Assembly (NCBI GenBank): GCA_003254905.1
Contig: QANU01043828.1
Coordinates: 214,447-278,446, forward strand
Reading direction: 5' to 3'
Source of the DNA: Nissolia schottii
Taxonomy: Eukaryota; Streptophyta; Magnoliopsida; Fabales; Fabaceae
Length of the DNA stretch: 64,000 nt
The number at the start of each line of letters is the position of its first letter. The stretch's first letter is position 1. The translations under genes were made by a program, and so were the position numbers. Under the pieces are notes generated by a model that worked only from the letters and a program-made list of their open reading frames with translations, searched no databases and was not told the DNA's origin. This document shows, piece by piece, positions 24,151 to 37,200 of the stretch.

Positions 24151-24351
24151 TGGGGCATTTGGTCTTCGTTTTCATTTTTGGTTTCCATTTCTTGAATTTT
24201 CTATTTTTGGAATTTTGTGAAAAAAATAATAAAATTATTAAATCTAGTTTCTTGTTTTCATTTTTTGATTTCACTGTTCTATCACAAAATTATGAAAACA
24301 AGAAATTTTAAAAATGAAAACTAGAAATGAAAAAAGAAACCAAACGCACCC
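24151..24351. mobile_element. Tourist-like MITE upstream of SMC2
   Basis: The terminal inverted repeats TGGGGCATTTGGT and (other strand) GGGTGCGTTTGGT are flanked by TTA on both sides (24148-24150 and 24352-24354), the target site of PIF/Harbinger-derived elements. The 201-bp interior is itself partly self-complementary. A second Thr/T-rich inverted sequence follows at about 24355-24890 but is less clear. Confidence 0.55.
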
Positions 24352-25038
24352 TTACACCTCGTTTGGTTCAAGAGAAAAAGAGTTAAACGAAAACTTGAGG
24401 AGAGAAAATGAAAGAAATTTATATTTTTCTCTCCTTTGGTTCATCAAAGAAAACCGAAGGAAGAGAAAAAAAATGCAAGTGGGACCCATATAAAAATGTT
24501 CTCTCCTTACCTGTGACACGAAAATTGCCTATTGGTACAAGAAAGTGTGTTAATAACAAACTTATCCTTCCAAAAAAACACATAGTGTATCATTAAATAA
24601 GACAAACTTTGAAAGATATATATTTTATAGTATACCGTATAACAAAAATGTGGAACAATTTTAAATATTGAAAAACTATACTATTTATTCATCAATCTAA
24701 CAAATTTTTTTAAACACGTAATAAATGTTATATACTTTTACTTTATTATATAATAAAAATATACATGTCATCTTTTTCTTCTCATTTTCTCTCATATTTT
24801 TTCTTTATCCAAACATTACAATTTCCTTCCCACTTTTTTCGTCATTTTCTTTTCTCTCATTTTCTCTTCATCATTCAAACAAAATATTAGTTTTCAAAGT
24901 ATAATTCTAATCCTTACATTCAAACAGAAAGGTCCATCCAATTATTGAGGAAATTCAATTCATTGATGTTCCGTAATTCTTAGCAGAAGATGGCGTCGTT
25001 CAAAATGTAATTGACTGTCGTTTTGAAATTTCGAAAAG

Positions 25039-25047
25039 TTTCCCGCC
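25039..25047 (+). promoter_or_regulatory. E2F-like site in the SMC2 upstream region
   Basis: TTTCCCGCC matches the E2F consensus TTTSSCGC and lies about 250 bp before the SMC2 ATG. E2F sites are common in plant genes needed around S phase and mitosis, which fits SMC2. Binding is not shown. Confidence 0.5.
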
Positions 25048-25295
25048 TTTCGGCCACTCTGGTCTTGAACCGACGATAAAGCAAAAACCCATCACTTAGC
25101 TCAAAATTCCAATCGTTCTCCAGCTTTCGCACTCTGCATTCTGCAACAACACTCTGCAGTGAAGCACCAACCAAACTCTGCGTTTAGGGTTTCGACCTCC
25201 AAAACCCTACACCTGTCATTTCTTCGCTTCCATTTTCTCGTTCCTTCAGTTTCTCCCAATTTCTCTTTCAGTTTTGCAACTCGTATTTTCGAGCG

Positions 25296-28200
25296 ATGTA
25301 CATCAAGGAAGTTTGCTTGGAAGGTTTCAAGTCGTACGCGACAAGAACCGTTGTTCCGGGCTTCGATCCGTTCTTCAATGCCATAACGGGCTTGAACGGT
25401 TCCGGCAAATCGAACATTCTTGATTCGATTTGCTTCGTTCTGGGCATTACGAACTTGCAGCAGGTTCGGGCTTCGAACCTCCAGGAACTCGTGTACAAGC
25501 AAGGGCAAGCAGGGATTACGAAGGCCACTGTGTCGATTGTGTTTGATAACTCTAATAGGAGTCGAAGCCCTCTTGGCTATGAAGACCATTCAGAGATTAC
25601 AGTAACAAGACAGGTTGTTTATTGTTATTGTTGTTGTTGTTGTTATTTTACAATTTTCAAATGTCTTTTTTTTTTCCCGTAAATGTTCATTTTTGTACCT
25701 TTATGTGTGTACTTCACTTTGGTCACTTGTATTAAGAAGTTAACAAAAGTTGCGAGGTTAGTCCTTGGAGTGAGTTTAGTTAACTTCTGAGGCTAACTGG
25801 AACTACCCTAGGGCTAACTTGAATCACTTTTTATAACTTCAGGGCTAATCATCATTCATTTCTTAATTTTATGTACCGAAGTGAAGCACATGTACAATAT
25901 CATGGACCAAAGTGGGGATTTACTCCTCTTTTCTGTTTTGTTATCTGTGATTTTTTTTTTTTGGGTTTATCTGTTTCTGGTGCTTTACATGTGTCAATTT
26001 TTACGTCATTTTGGCAAAAAGAATGATGGGTTTTGAGTTTAATAGTTGCTTGAATTAATTTTCTGTCCCTGCCCTTTTGAGTGATTGTTGTAATCATGGA
26101 TTAAGTTATCTGCTAACAGCTTTGCAATATCTCGTTCATATACTATTTATTATACTATTTTTATATTAATAAATAACTTCAAAAATTGAACACATAATAT
26201 ACAATTTTAAAAGCTAAGCTTTACAGGTTTTAGGTTTAGCAGTTGTTTGAATTATTTTAATCATGGATTAATAAAGTTCTCTATTTTTCAGCATTGCATT
26301 TTTCATTCGCATACTGTTTAACATTTGCAGTTAGCATTAAAAACTTAAACGTATTATTCATTTATTTTTACTTAACATAATAGGCATTGTTATGGCTTTC
26401 AAGTTTAACAATTGCTTGTGAATTGATATTTTGTCTATTAACTATGTGATTCCTTGTTGTGTATACTGTGTTATGTATTGTGGTACAATGCAGATTGTGG
26501 TTGGAGGGAGGAACAAATATTTGATCAATGGGAAGCTTGCACAGCCTAGTCAAGTTCAGAACCTTTTTCATTCGGTGCAGCTAAATGTTAATAATCCACA
26601 TTTCCTCATAATGCAAGGGCGCATCACTAAGGTCTTAAATATGAAACCTCCGGAAATATTGTCTATGCTTGAGGAAGCAGCAGGAACAAGAATGTATGAG
26701 ACAAAGAAAGAGGCTGCTTTAAAAACACTTGAGAAGAAGCAAAGTAAGGTTGATGAGATTAACAATCTTCTTGATCAGGAGATACTTCCTGCTCTGGAGA
26801 AGCTAAGGAAAGAAAGGACACAGTACATGCAATGGGCTAATGGCAATGCTGATCTAGATAGGCTGAGAAGGTTTTGTATTGCTTACGAGTATGTTCAAGC
26901 AGAGAGGATTAAAGACAATGCTACATCTGAGGTGGAACATGTAAAAGCCAAGATAACTGAGATTGATGAAAGTGCTAAAAAAGGTCAGATGGAAGTAAAG
27001 GAAATGGAGACCAAAATAGCTAAGTTAACTGCTGAAAAGGAAGCAAGCATGGGTGGAGAAGTGAAATCTTTGTCAGAGAAGGTAGATGCACTTTCCCAGG
27101 ATCTTGTAAAGGAAACATCTGTATTAAATAATAAGGAAGACACTCTGAGGAGTGAAGAAGCCAACAAAGAAAACGTAAGTAGGAGGTGGTTTGGATTTTA
27201 ATTTTGCTCAGTTCCAATATTATTATTTGTTTCCCCATTATGTTGATTTGGTTCAAAACTATTTCCATTTTGAGAACCTGATATTTGGATTTTAAATCTG
27301 GATGTTTTAAGATTGTGAAAAATATTGAAGAATTAAAGCAATCTGTAGAAGAGAAAGCTTCTGCTGTTAAAAAGGCTGAAGAGGGAGCTGCAGATCTTAA
27401 AAAGAGAGTTGATGAGCTTTCTAAGAGTGTGGATGAGCATGAAAAAGAATACCAGGTAAAAGAAACATATGGTGACTTATTGTTGTCAAACTTTATGATG
27501 CCTATGCGTGGGCTTTCTGTTAGGTTGAGTTGGTCTTTCTTATTCTATTGCTTAAAATTATTGGTAGGGTGTGCTAGCTGGCAAGAGCAGTGGAAATGAA
27601 GAGCAGTGCTTAGAGGATCAACTAGGTGATGCAAAGGTAGCAGTTGGAAGTGCTGAAACAGAACTGAGGCAGCTGAAAACCAAAATTAGCCATTGTGAAA
27701 AGGAACTGAAAGAAAAAACAAATCAATTAAGGTCAAAACATGATGAAGCTATTGCTGTAGAAAATGAGCTCTCTGCTATAAGAAAAGATGTGGAGAATTT
27801 CAAGATTGGATTGGAGTCTATTGCTTATAAAGAGGGAGAGATGGAGGCTCTGCAAAAGGTTAGATTGGTTTTGTTTCCCTTCTGTTAGTTTCTTTTCAAA
27901 CTAAAGGGGTTTTATAAGTCTAACATAAATATATCATGAACTAAAAAACCTTCTAGGAGTGTGCATTTGAGATGGATTGTGTACAAAAGTGGAAGGATGA
28001 AATACGCAACATTTCAGCATACTTATCAAATGTTGAATTTACATATCGTGATCCTGTCAAGAACTTTGATAGGTCAAAGGTGAAAGGCGTTGTTGCAAAA
28101 CTCGTAAAAGTAAAGGATATGTCCACAATGACTGCCCTAGAGGTTGGATAGCGTGGTAACCTTTATCTGAACTTGTTAGTGAAAAACTGAAAATTCATGT

Positions 28201-31200
28201 ACTAATCCCTTAAGACTTGTTTATTTTCAGGTTACAGCTGGTGGAAAGTTATTTAATGTTGTCGTTGACACAGAAAGTACTGGAAAGCAACTACTACAGA
28301 ATGGTGATCTTAGAAGAAGAGTGACAATTATACCTTTGAACAAAATACAAGCCTATGCTGTTCCTTCCAGAGTTCAACAAGCTGCTGTTAGATTGGTCAG
28401 TCACTGCAATTCTTACGTTTCTTATCTATATCTGTTAGATTGCCTTCTAACTGTCTTGATTGCTTAACTAACTTCCGTGAAGATTTTTGTTACTTTTATT
28501 TCAGGTGGGCAAGGAGAATGCTGAAGTAGCACTTTCATTAGTTGGTTATGAAGAAGAATTGAAGGTATGCATCCTTGAATTTCAATTTCGAATAACATTT
28601 ACTGTACATCTTCCTATCTTTTTTAAAATGGTATCTTTCCATGTCATTTTAATTTTCTTGAAACTTTGAGTGATCTCTTCCCCTAGTTTTATTTTGAATT
28701 TCCAGCTTATTGACCTTTTGATCAGTTGTCCAAAAAAATTTCTTGCATGTTTTGGCTAATTTTTTTTTGGGATTGCTATTTTAACCCTTGTGCTTTGTCA
28801 GAAAGATGTTGACTGGAAGCTGTTTCTAGCACAGAATAAGCTAATCCAAAGTCTGAATCAACTGATTTTCATGTTCAAACTGTATTTTTAATTTTATAAC
28901 ATTTAAAATTATGTTCTAAATTATATGTTTCTTCCAGAGAGCAATGGAATATGTTTTTGGTTCAACCTTTATCTGCAAAACCATCGATGCTGCAAAGGAG
29001 GTAATAAGTAATGATCATTTTTGCTACATTGATTTTTCATTGTGGTGCAAACCTTTTATTGATATAATGCCTTTTACATGCTACACTTTAGATCTGCATT
29101 TTTTTTCCCTCCTATTCTTTTCTATACTAATCATGCATAAAAGCTTAAAGTTTGCTATGAAGAAGTGCTTAGTGACTACATACCCAGCTCCATTAATGTT
29201 CTTACTTTACTATAATTTTCTAATTGTAAATGCGCTTTTATGTAACAGAGTTGCTTTTTAGATTCTGTCAAATAATATCTCTATTGAAGTGGATGAATCA
29301 TATTTGTTTCCACTAGGTGATACTTTATCTGTTTGTTGATCATACAGTCGTTTTTGTCTATTATGCCACTCCTGTGATTGCTTCTCCTAATTACTTAAAA
29401 CAAAAGTGTTTAGTACTATACATGCAACAATTCTTACCCTACTATATATATATATGTTCAATTTAGGTTGCTCTTTGTTAAATGTCTAATAGGTAGCATT
29501 TAATCGGGATATTCATACCACGAGTGTCACTCTTGAAGGAGATATATTTCAGCCAAGTGGTCTTCTGACTGGGGGAAGCCGAAAGTATGTTGCTATCTTG
29601 TTTTCATTTTTTTACAGTTGTCAGTAGAATGTGCATCTCTCTCTCTCTTGCGAAAAAAAGAAATATATTGATGAGAACGAAACAATTACAGAGGATTTAA
29701 TCGTCTGAATGATAAATCAAAAGAAAACATGCAGGTTCTTGGAGATTGGGCCATGTGGAAGGGAAATAAATCTCTCTGCATATCTACCAGAGAAACACCC
29801 CTAAAAAGATAATTTGCATAACACTACATAGACGCTAAGAAGGCAACTTTATCCCACATGCTGTATAAAGAAGTTCCCTTGAAAATTCTAGCATTCATTT
29901 CCTGTCAATGAGACCATAGAATAAGCAAAATCTGAACATTGTCATAGAATCGTATCTTTTTTATGAATTGCAAAGCCTCTTAATTTAGTGAGGATGGCAA
30001 ACCCAGTTCTCTTTGAAAATCTCAAAATGTTTCTTCCGAAGATAATTCGCAGCAGAACAATGCAAAAATAGAAGTAGAACAACACATAATATATCTTTTA
30101 GAAACAGTGAGAGGCTTGCACTTTTATAGTATGCTGTTAGTGTTAATCCAGTTAAAAACTTCTATCCAATCAAAAGGTTGACCTTATGGTGAGCTTTGGA
30201 CTTTCAACTGGATTTGTCCTGGAGAAAAAAGTTTATCTATTGGGGGACATAGTCATGAACTTAAAATACAATCAATCTATAAGAGAACACCCTTAACATT
30301 ATAGAAGGATGTTTCAAATGATTCAAGCGACCAAATTGTTTTATCATTATAGAAGGAAAGATGAACACTATCAAGTACAAATGAGACTCTAACTCATTCA
30401 CTTCCCTACCATGCATGTTCTTGTAAAAGTGAACATTTGACGAGTAGTTAGATGAAGAGTAAAATTGGCAAATAGGAGCATTATGAAGAGGAGAAAACTG
30501 AAAAACTTTGGAAAAGCCTTAGAATTAGGAACATTTATGTATCCTCCCAAACCTTCATCTGAGACCTGTTACCTAAGGTCAAGCAGCGAAGAAATGTAAA
30601 TAAAGGATAAACCCTGCAAAATAAACTTTCTGAAGACCAGCATGAGTAGTGCTGTCCAATTGACTGCAATCAAAGCACATAAAACCTTTTGATATGTTTG
30701 CAGAATTTTCATATGGTACTGTGTGGGGTTTTGTTCTCTTTTGTTCTGATGATATTTTAAACAATTGTATGCACCTCTTGTAATGTTGTGATGTGTTTGT
30801 TGTAACAGGGGCAGTGGTGATCTTTTGAAGCAACTTCATGCTTTGACTGAGGCTGAGTCAAAACTTTCAGTGCATCAAAGAAGGTTATTAGAGATTAAGG
30901 AAAAGGTAGACACTGAACACTCCTTTTTCCAAAATGATATGGAAACATAATAAGAAAAATCAATTATATATGTGAAAAGTGAAAATTCAATTGTCCATTG
31001 GGTCTTTGTTTTACTAATATGTCACTTCATTTATAAGTTAACTAAACTGAATGATAATATCTAGTTCACTTGGGATAGGGTCAATTCAATTTAAAGGAGT
31101 TAAGATGCCAATTGCCTGCTAGGTCTGTCTTATGCCATGTTGAATATCACCTCTTCAATATAGTGTATAGTTTAGATGCATTATTATCTAATATAGAGAA

Positions 31201-34200
31201 GCAGGAGATGATAAATTCTCATAGAGAAAGAAAATAAGAAAAAGAAAGTGGTAGTTCAGTTGAGTAAAGGGCAGCAATATTTTTTCTATACCTGTTTAAG
31301 CCCTCAACCTAAATAGATAGAAGGTAACGACTACCGGAGGAAACTACAAATACTGAAAAATCCAAAAGAAGATATACTCCCTCCGTCCATTCTTTTGTTG
31401 TCATTTTTCAAACAAAAATTTGTCCAAGATTAATTTTCATTTGATTAAATTAAGAAAGTATTAAATGCATTTTTTACACTTATACTCTTGTTATATCTTA
31501 TACTTCATAACACTTAAACACTTATTGCTCAGGTTATTTTTGTTTATGTACTCTATATTTTCTCTATCTTAGTGTCAATTAAATGATTTCTTAAACTGTG
31601 TTTTTGTCAAAAATGACAACAAAAAATGGACGGAGGGAGTAATACCTAAGAATTTATCCTGAAAATTTAATGACATCTTACGCTAAGCAAAGCTATCAAA
31701 TCACTGCATACATAGCATGCTGCATAAAGATCATAACTTTCCCCCTCTGCTCAGGGGAAAAATTGGAATATCAGAAATTGCTCTAAATATTTAAAAATTT
31801 ACAGTTTTCCTCAAGATATTTGAAAATTCCGGCACCACAAATATATTGCTACATGAAAAAGGTAAAATTTTAATTTACCTCGACTAATTAAGGTTGTGTG
31901 CACTTCGGTCCTCAGATTTTAGAAATTCATCATGATCCTCAAACTTTTTAATCTATGCATTTTAATCATTCTGTTGATTATTTTGTCAAGCACTCATGAA
32001 AGTTGTAACATTTTGTTTTAGACCTGAAGTGCACTAGACACTAAGTTAGAGGGAAATTAAAGTTTTCCAACAGTCTTAGTAGCGCAAAACACAAGCTTTT
32101 GAAGAGAGGGCTCTGTTTACTGTTGTGAGAAATTGCAACAAATTATTTGTATTGATCTTGATTAGTATGTCCAACCATGTTGGGGATGATTCCAAAAATA
32201 AGTTAGCAAGAAGTGCAGTACTGACTCTAGAGAATTGGCAATGACTTGAAAATTGGATTTGCAATGCAACAATAGACTCTAGAGTAATCTAAAAGGTAAA
32301 AAGTTTAGATCAAGTTCTTTACATCTATTTTATTGAATTCTTAAATCAACTAAGGTGATATGAATATTATTTTTTAGATGAGCGTGCACTTTTAAACTTT
32401 AAGTTACTCATTTCAAGAAAAGTGTCCACACGTGACATTGTCCTAGATTTGATAATTAGATGAGATGAAATAAATAAGTTGATATAATACAAGTCTTGTC
32501 TGAGTCAAAATCCTATTGTCCAGCAATGATGTTGGGTCATGTTGAATTTGTGGGAAGGTAAAAGAGAGAAGAAGTGTAGGCTGAATTAGTTTACATTCAA
32601 TAGGTTGAATACATAAGTTTTTAGGAATCCATCAAAACTATATATAGTGCAGTAGAATAAATGCAGGCCTTTATAATTAATACTTAGCTATATCCTATGA
32701 CTCTATTCCAATGCCTTGACTACTACATTAACCAATGCAATACTTACCACATGGCTAAATACATTTAGCCACATGTTTATTCTCAATAGATCAAAAGAGT
32801 GGACTGCCCCTTGGATAGCTTTCATTTATAAAGATTCCTGATTAGTAAGGTTTAAGCAAAAATCAAAGAGATCGAAGAGTTTTTAAGAGAGTAAAAGATG
32901 CGTATGGATGGTTGTTTAGATAGGATAAACATATTGGTTTTGGGAGTAGGAATGATGCCAATTAAGTGTGACAATGTACAGTTTTTGCCACTATTTGGTG
33001 CTTTTGGCTCGAACGCAACTCTCACACCTGTAACAAAAAATTATCAGACAAGCATATTTTGTGGAATATGATTAGCGTTTGTCATCTGTTTGATGTTAAG
33101 CTCACAATCTATTTGGTGTTAAGCACCATTGTTAGCCTTTTATAGTTTTGTTCTTGTTTTTGTAAAGAGGATCTCTTAGCCTCTTATTTTTTTTGTAATT
33201 CTCTTATCTTCTTAATGAAATTCTTCTTTTATCCATAAAATAAGTATGTGCAAGTCCATTTAGTTACACATATATGCATTTAAATCAATGTAGAGCTTAG
33301 ACATATTTTTCTTCATACACTTACAAAGAAATGCAAAAAATGGTGCTTTTATCTTTGCAAATGACGTCCACATTATGCTTTTGTTGTGATTTAGGAGTTT
33401 TTCTAGATGCATTTTTATTGGCCATTTTCACTTTTGATAATGTCGTGGATCCTAGTCAATATTTGTAGCCTAATTCTTTTATATAAGCTTATAGTTTCAA
33501 GATAAATGTTATCTTATAATTCTTTTTGCTTGGCCTTGTATCTTGACATACAGATTTCAAAGCTCCTTCCTCTTCAGGAAAGATTTAAAGACCTCAAAAA
33601 AAAGTTAGAGCTCAGATCATTAGATCTTTCACTGTGTCAGAGCAGTGCTGAGCAAAATGAGCATCATAAGGTTTTGATTCCTTCCTTTCATCAGTCTAAT
33701 TTGATCTACTAATAAACTTTCACTTTCACCTTGATTTAGTTAAGTTGTAGGACTTTTTTTTCCACCAGGTTATACATCTCTCTCACTCTGCTCTTTTTCA
33801 TCCTATCTCATTTCTCTTTGTAGCTTGGGGAATTGGTGAAGAAGATTGAGCAAGAACTTGAAGAAGCAAAAATTGCGGTCAAGGAAAAGCAACTTTTTTA
33901 TGAAGAATGTGTCAAGACTGTTGCATCACTAGAGAAATCAATCAAAGAACATAACAATAATCGAGAGAGTAGGCTTAAGGACTTGGAGAAAAAAATCAAG
34001 TCAATCAAATCTCAAATGCAGTCTTCTTTAAAAGACCTGAAGGTATGCTTGAAATGCACTGGTTTTTATTTTTATAATCATGTTTCATTTGAAATGACTT
34101 TTCGATAGAAAATTTAAAATGACTTATTACAACTGAATAATTGCCGTACTGAATGTGATTGGCAAGTTTCAAGTAATTACACTTGTGGAATTCCAGCTTG

Positions 34201-37200
34201 AAAATAGTGTGTTCAAGTCATGTTGGGATGAAAGGTTGGGTTTTATGTGAAGGGATATGGGCTATTTCCATTATGCGGCCAAAGGTGCAATGGAGCTTGT
34301 TGAAATAGTATCTTTTATACTCAATGCTTCGTCATTTGGGAATATTGACAATTGCCTTGCATTTGCCCTTTGTACACAATTTGGCAAAGCTGACTGTTGA
34401 TAGTAGTTTTCATTTTAGCATTTATGGAAATTCCATACTCTTTTTGGCAGTAATGCCTATCTGTTTTAGTGATTAAAATTTGAATGGATGTACTAGCATA
34501 TTCAAAATTATGGATATAGACTGTGGAATTTACTATGAAGTATAAGAGTGCTAATTTTGATTTGAGTCCATAGACTAGGTGATATTGTTACATTTCTGAG
34601 TAAAAGGGGGTGGAATTTCAAGATCAGAATGCTCAGATTATTAATAAACTAAAGTAAATAATGTAACAAATAATTAATTTATGATTGGCGTGTGATTATT
34701 GTCAAGAACCATTTCTCCCAAAAGTTTAAAGCTAATGGGTATAGACAATTGGATGATTTTTATATTTAACATGCCACCTCACACATGGAGCCCATTGGAC
34801 CCCGACGTGTGGACAATGTACAAACAAAACTTATACCTTGTGCTGAAATTGAAAATATTTTTTTAGGAATGTGGGCAAAATGAATCAAGTTCTAGACCAC
34901 TTGGTTGCAGAGGCTTTGATACCTTATCAAGAACCATTTCTCTAAAAACTTTTAGTTGTTGAATAGAGGCAGCTGAATGATTTTTTTTTTTAATATTTAA
35001 CAATTATTAATTAATTTAGGGTTGTCAACTATCTTAATGTATAATGAATAACCTTGTAAATTGTGATGCGTTAATGGTTTTGGTTGTTGGTTGGTAGGGA
35101 CATGATAGTGAAAAGGAGAGACTTGTTATGGAAATGGAAGCTGTTATCCAGGAGCAAGCATCCTTGGAGAATCAATTAGCTTCTCTGGGAACACAGATTC
35201 GTAATCTTTCCTCAGAAGTAGAAGAACAAAGATCTAGGGTAAGCATAGGTATTTATTTTGATTAGATTGCTTCTTCTGGAGCAAGATTGTGGCCTCAAAT
35301 CTCCAGGGTGTAGGTTGTTGCTGCAAGGAATAATCTTGATCAAGTTCAGTCACAGCTGAATTCAGTTCGCCTGAAAATGAAGGAATGTGACACGGAAATC
35401 AGTGGTATTGTTAAGGAGCAGCAAAAGCTTGAGCACAAACTTAGTGAAAGCAATCTTGAAAGGAAAAGGATGGAAAATGACGTAATAATTTAACTGCTTA
35501 TATGCTCTTGGAACTTCAATGCTAAAGAACAATTTTCTTATTTTATTATTCTCTTTCTAGGTAAAACAGTTGGTGACGGAACTGAAAGACTGCTCTGTGA
35601 GAGTGGATAAATTGTTAGAGAAGCATGCATGGATTGCTTCAGAGAAACAATTATTTGGTAGAAGTGGGACTGATTATGATTTTCCATCCCGTGATCCTGG
35701 TAAAGCAAAGGTCGAACTTGAGAAGCTTCAAGCTGAACAATCAGGGTGTGTTGCTTTGAATACCTGACTATGCTGTTATAATTGTTGTGTAACTTCAATT
35801 ATATGTGGTAGTTACTGTGGGGACATTTGTGGTTTTACATATTTTGCCCCCTTAGGCTTGAGAAAAGGGTGAACAAGAAGGTGATGGCAATGTTTGAGAA
35901 GGCAGAAGACGAGTACAATGATTTGATGTCCAAGAAAAATATAATTGAGGTGATTTTTGATCTATTTCAACATTTTTTTTTTACATTTCTTGATCAACTG
36001 CTCATTCTATTTTTGTATTGCCTAGAATGACAAGTCCAAAATCAAGAAAGTGATTGAAGAGCTGGATGAGAAGAAGAAGGAGACACTAAATGTGACCTGG
36101 ATCAAAGTAAACAAGTGAGTTTTTTTTTTAAAGTAAATTGGTCCTCATGTCTTTTACTGATCACTGTATTTTTTGTCGTTTTGTTTAATTTGACAATGTT
36201 TGCGTGTCATGCTTTTGTTCTATGCAGTGATTTTGGATCCATTTTTTCTACACTATTACCGGGCACAATGGCTAAGTTAGAACCTCTAGAAGGATGCAGT
36301 TTTCTTGATGGACTTGAGGTCCGTGTTGCATTTGGTGGTGTATGGAAACAGTCATTGTCCGAATTAAGTGGAGGTCAGCGATCTCTGCTCGCACTTTCTC
36401 TGATTCTGGCACTGCTTCTATTCAAACCTGCTCCACTTTACATCCTTGATGAGGTATGCTTTGCTCCACTAGTCCTAGTTACCTTATTACTACAGGAATT
36501 ATAACAGAACACGTTGAATTGGTGATAGTGAATCATCTAAGTTTGACTCTGCATACACAGGCTGAATCCCCTAAAAAACCTTCAAGTTTGAGTTGTAGAT
36601 GCATAGCTCTTGATTACTATATTGTTGCAAGGTGGAGTCAGTCCATAATATTATTTATGATTACCTAAGTGAAAAGGTTGACGGGAACAATGAGTATGTT
36701 ATAGTCCTAGGTAGAATATGTTAAAAAGAAATGTCAAATTAGATGTTGGCACAGTACTAACTGGTACATTCTAATTTAAGGATAGATGGATCGAACACAT
36801 TTGAAAATTTTATGCTTATTATTTCAGTCAGTTATACATAACAACAAGTAATCCTTATCCTTATCCTCGTTATACATAATGGCTTTTTCAATCATTACTA
36901 TGTAAATGCTCGTTATACATAACAACAAATCCTTATCTTAGTAGATTTGGTTGAATTCATGAATAAGATAACGTCATAGTCTTTTGTGGTAAATTAGTCT
37001 ATTCTTATTTGTTTATCTCTTTTAGTATTTTCACATTTAGTCTTTCTAGATTTTCCTTTACTTTTGGCTATTGGACTACCATTCATCTGATTAATCCACT
37101 CTTGGGTTTTTATAGTCCTTCTCCACACATGTCCAATCTGTGATATTTTATTTTTATTTTTTAAATGATGCTACTCTAATTTTCACCGTACTGCATTAAT

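Noticed and set aside
25101..25589. 162-codon frame on the minus strand
   Set aside because: It is the antisense shadow of SMC2 exon 1 and its leader.
25614..25920. Possible inverted-repeat element in SMC2 intron 1
   Set aside because: Some mirrored words occur (GTACTTCACTTTGG and CGAAGTGAAGCAC), but the arms are too diverged to set boundaries.
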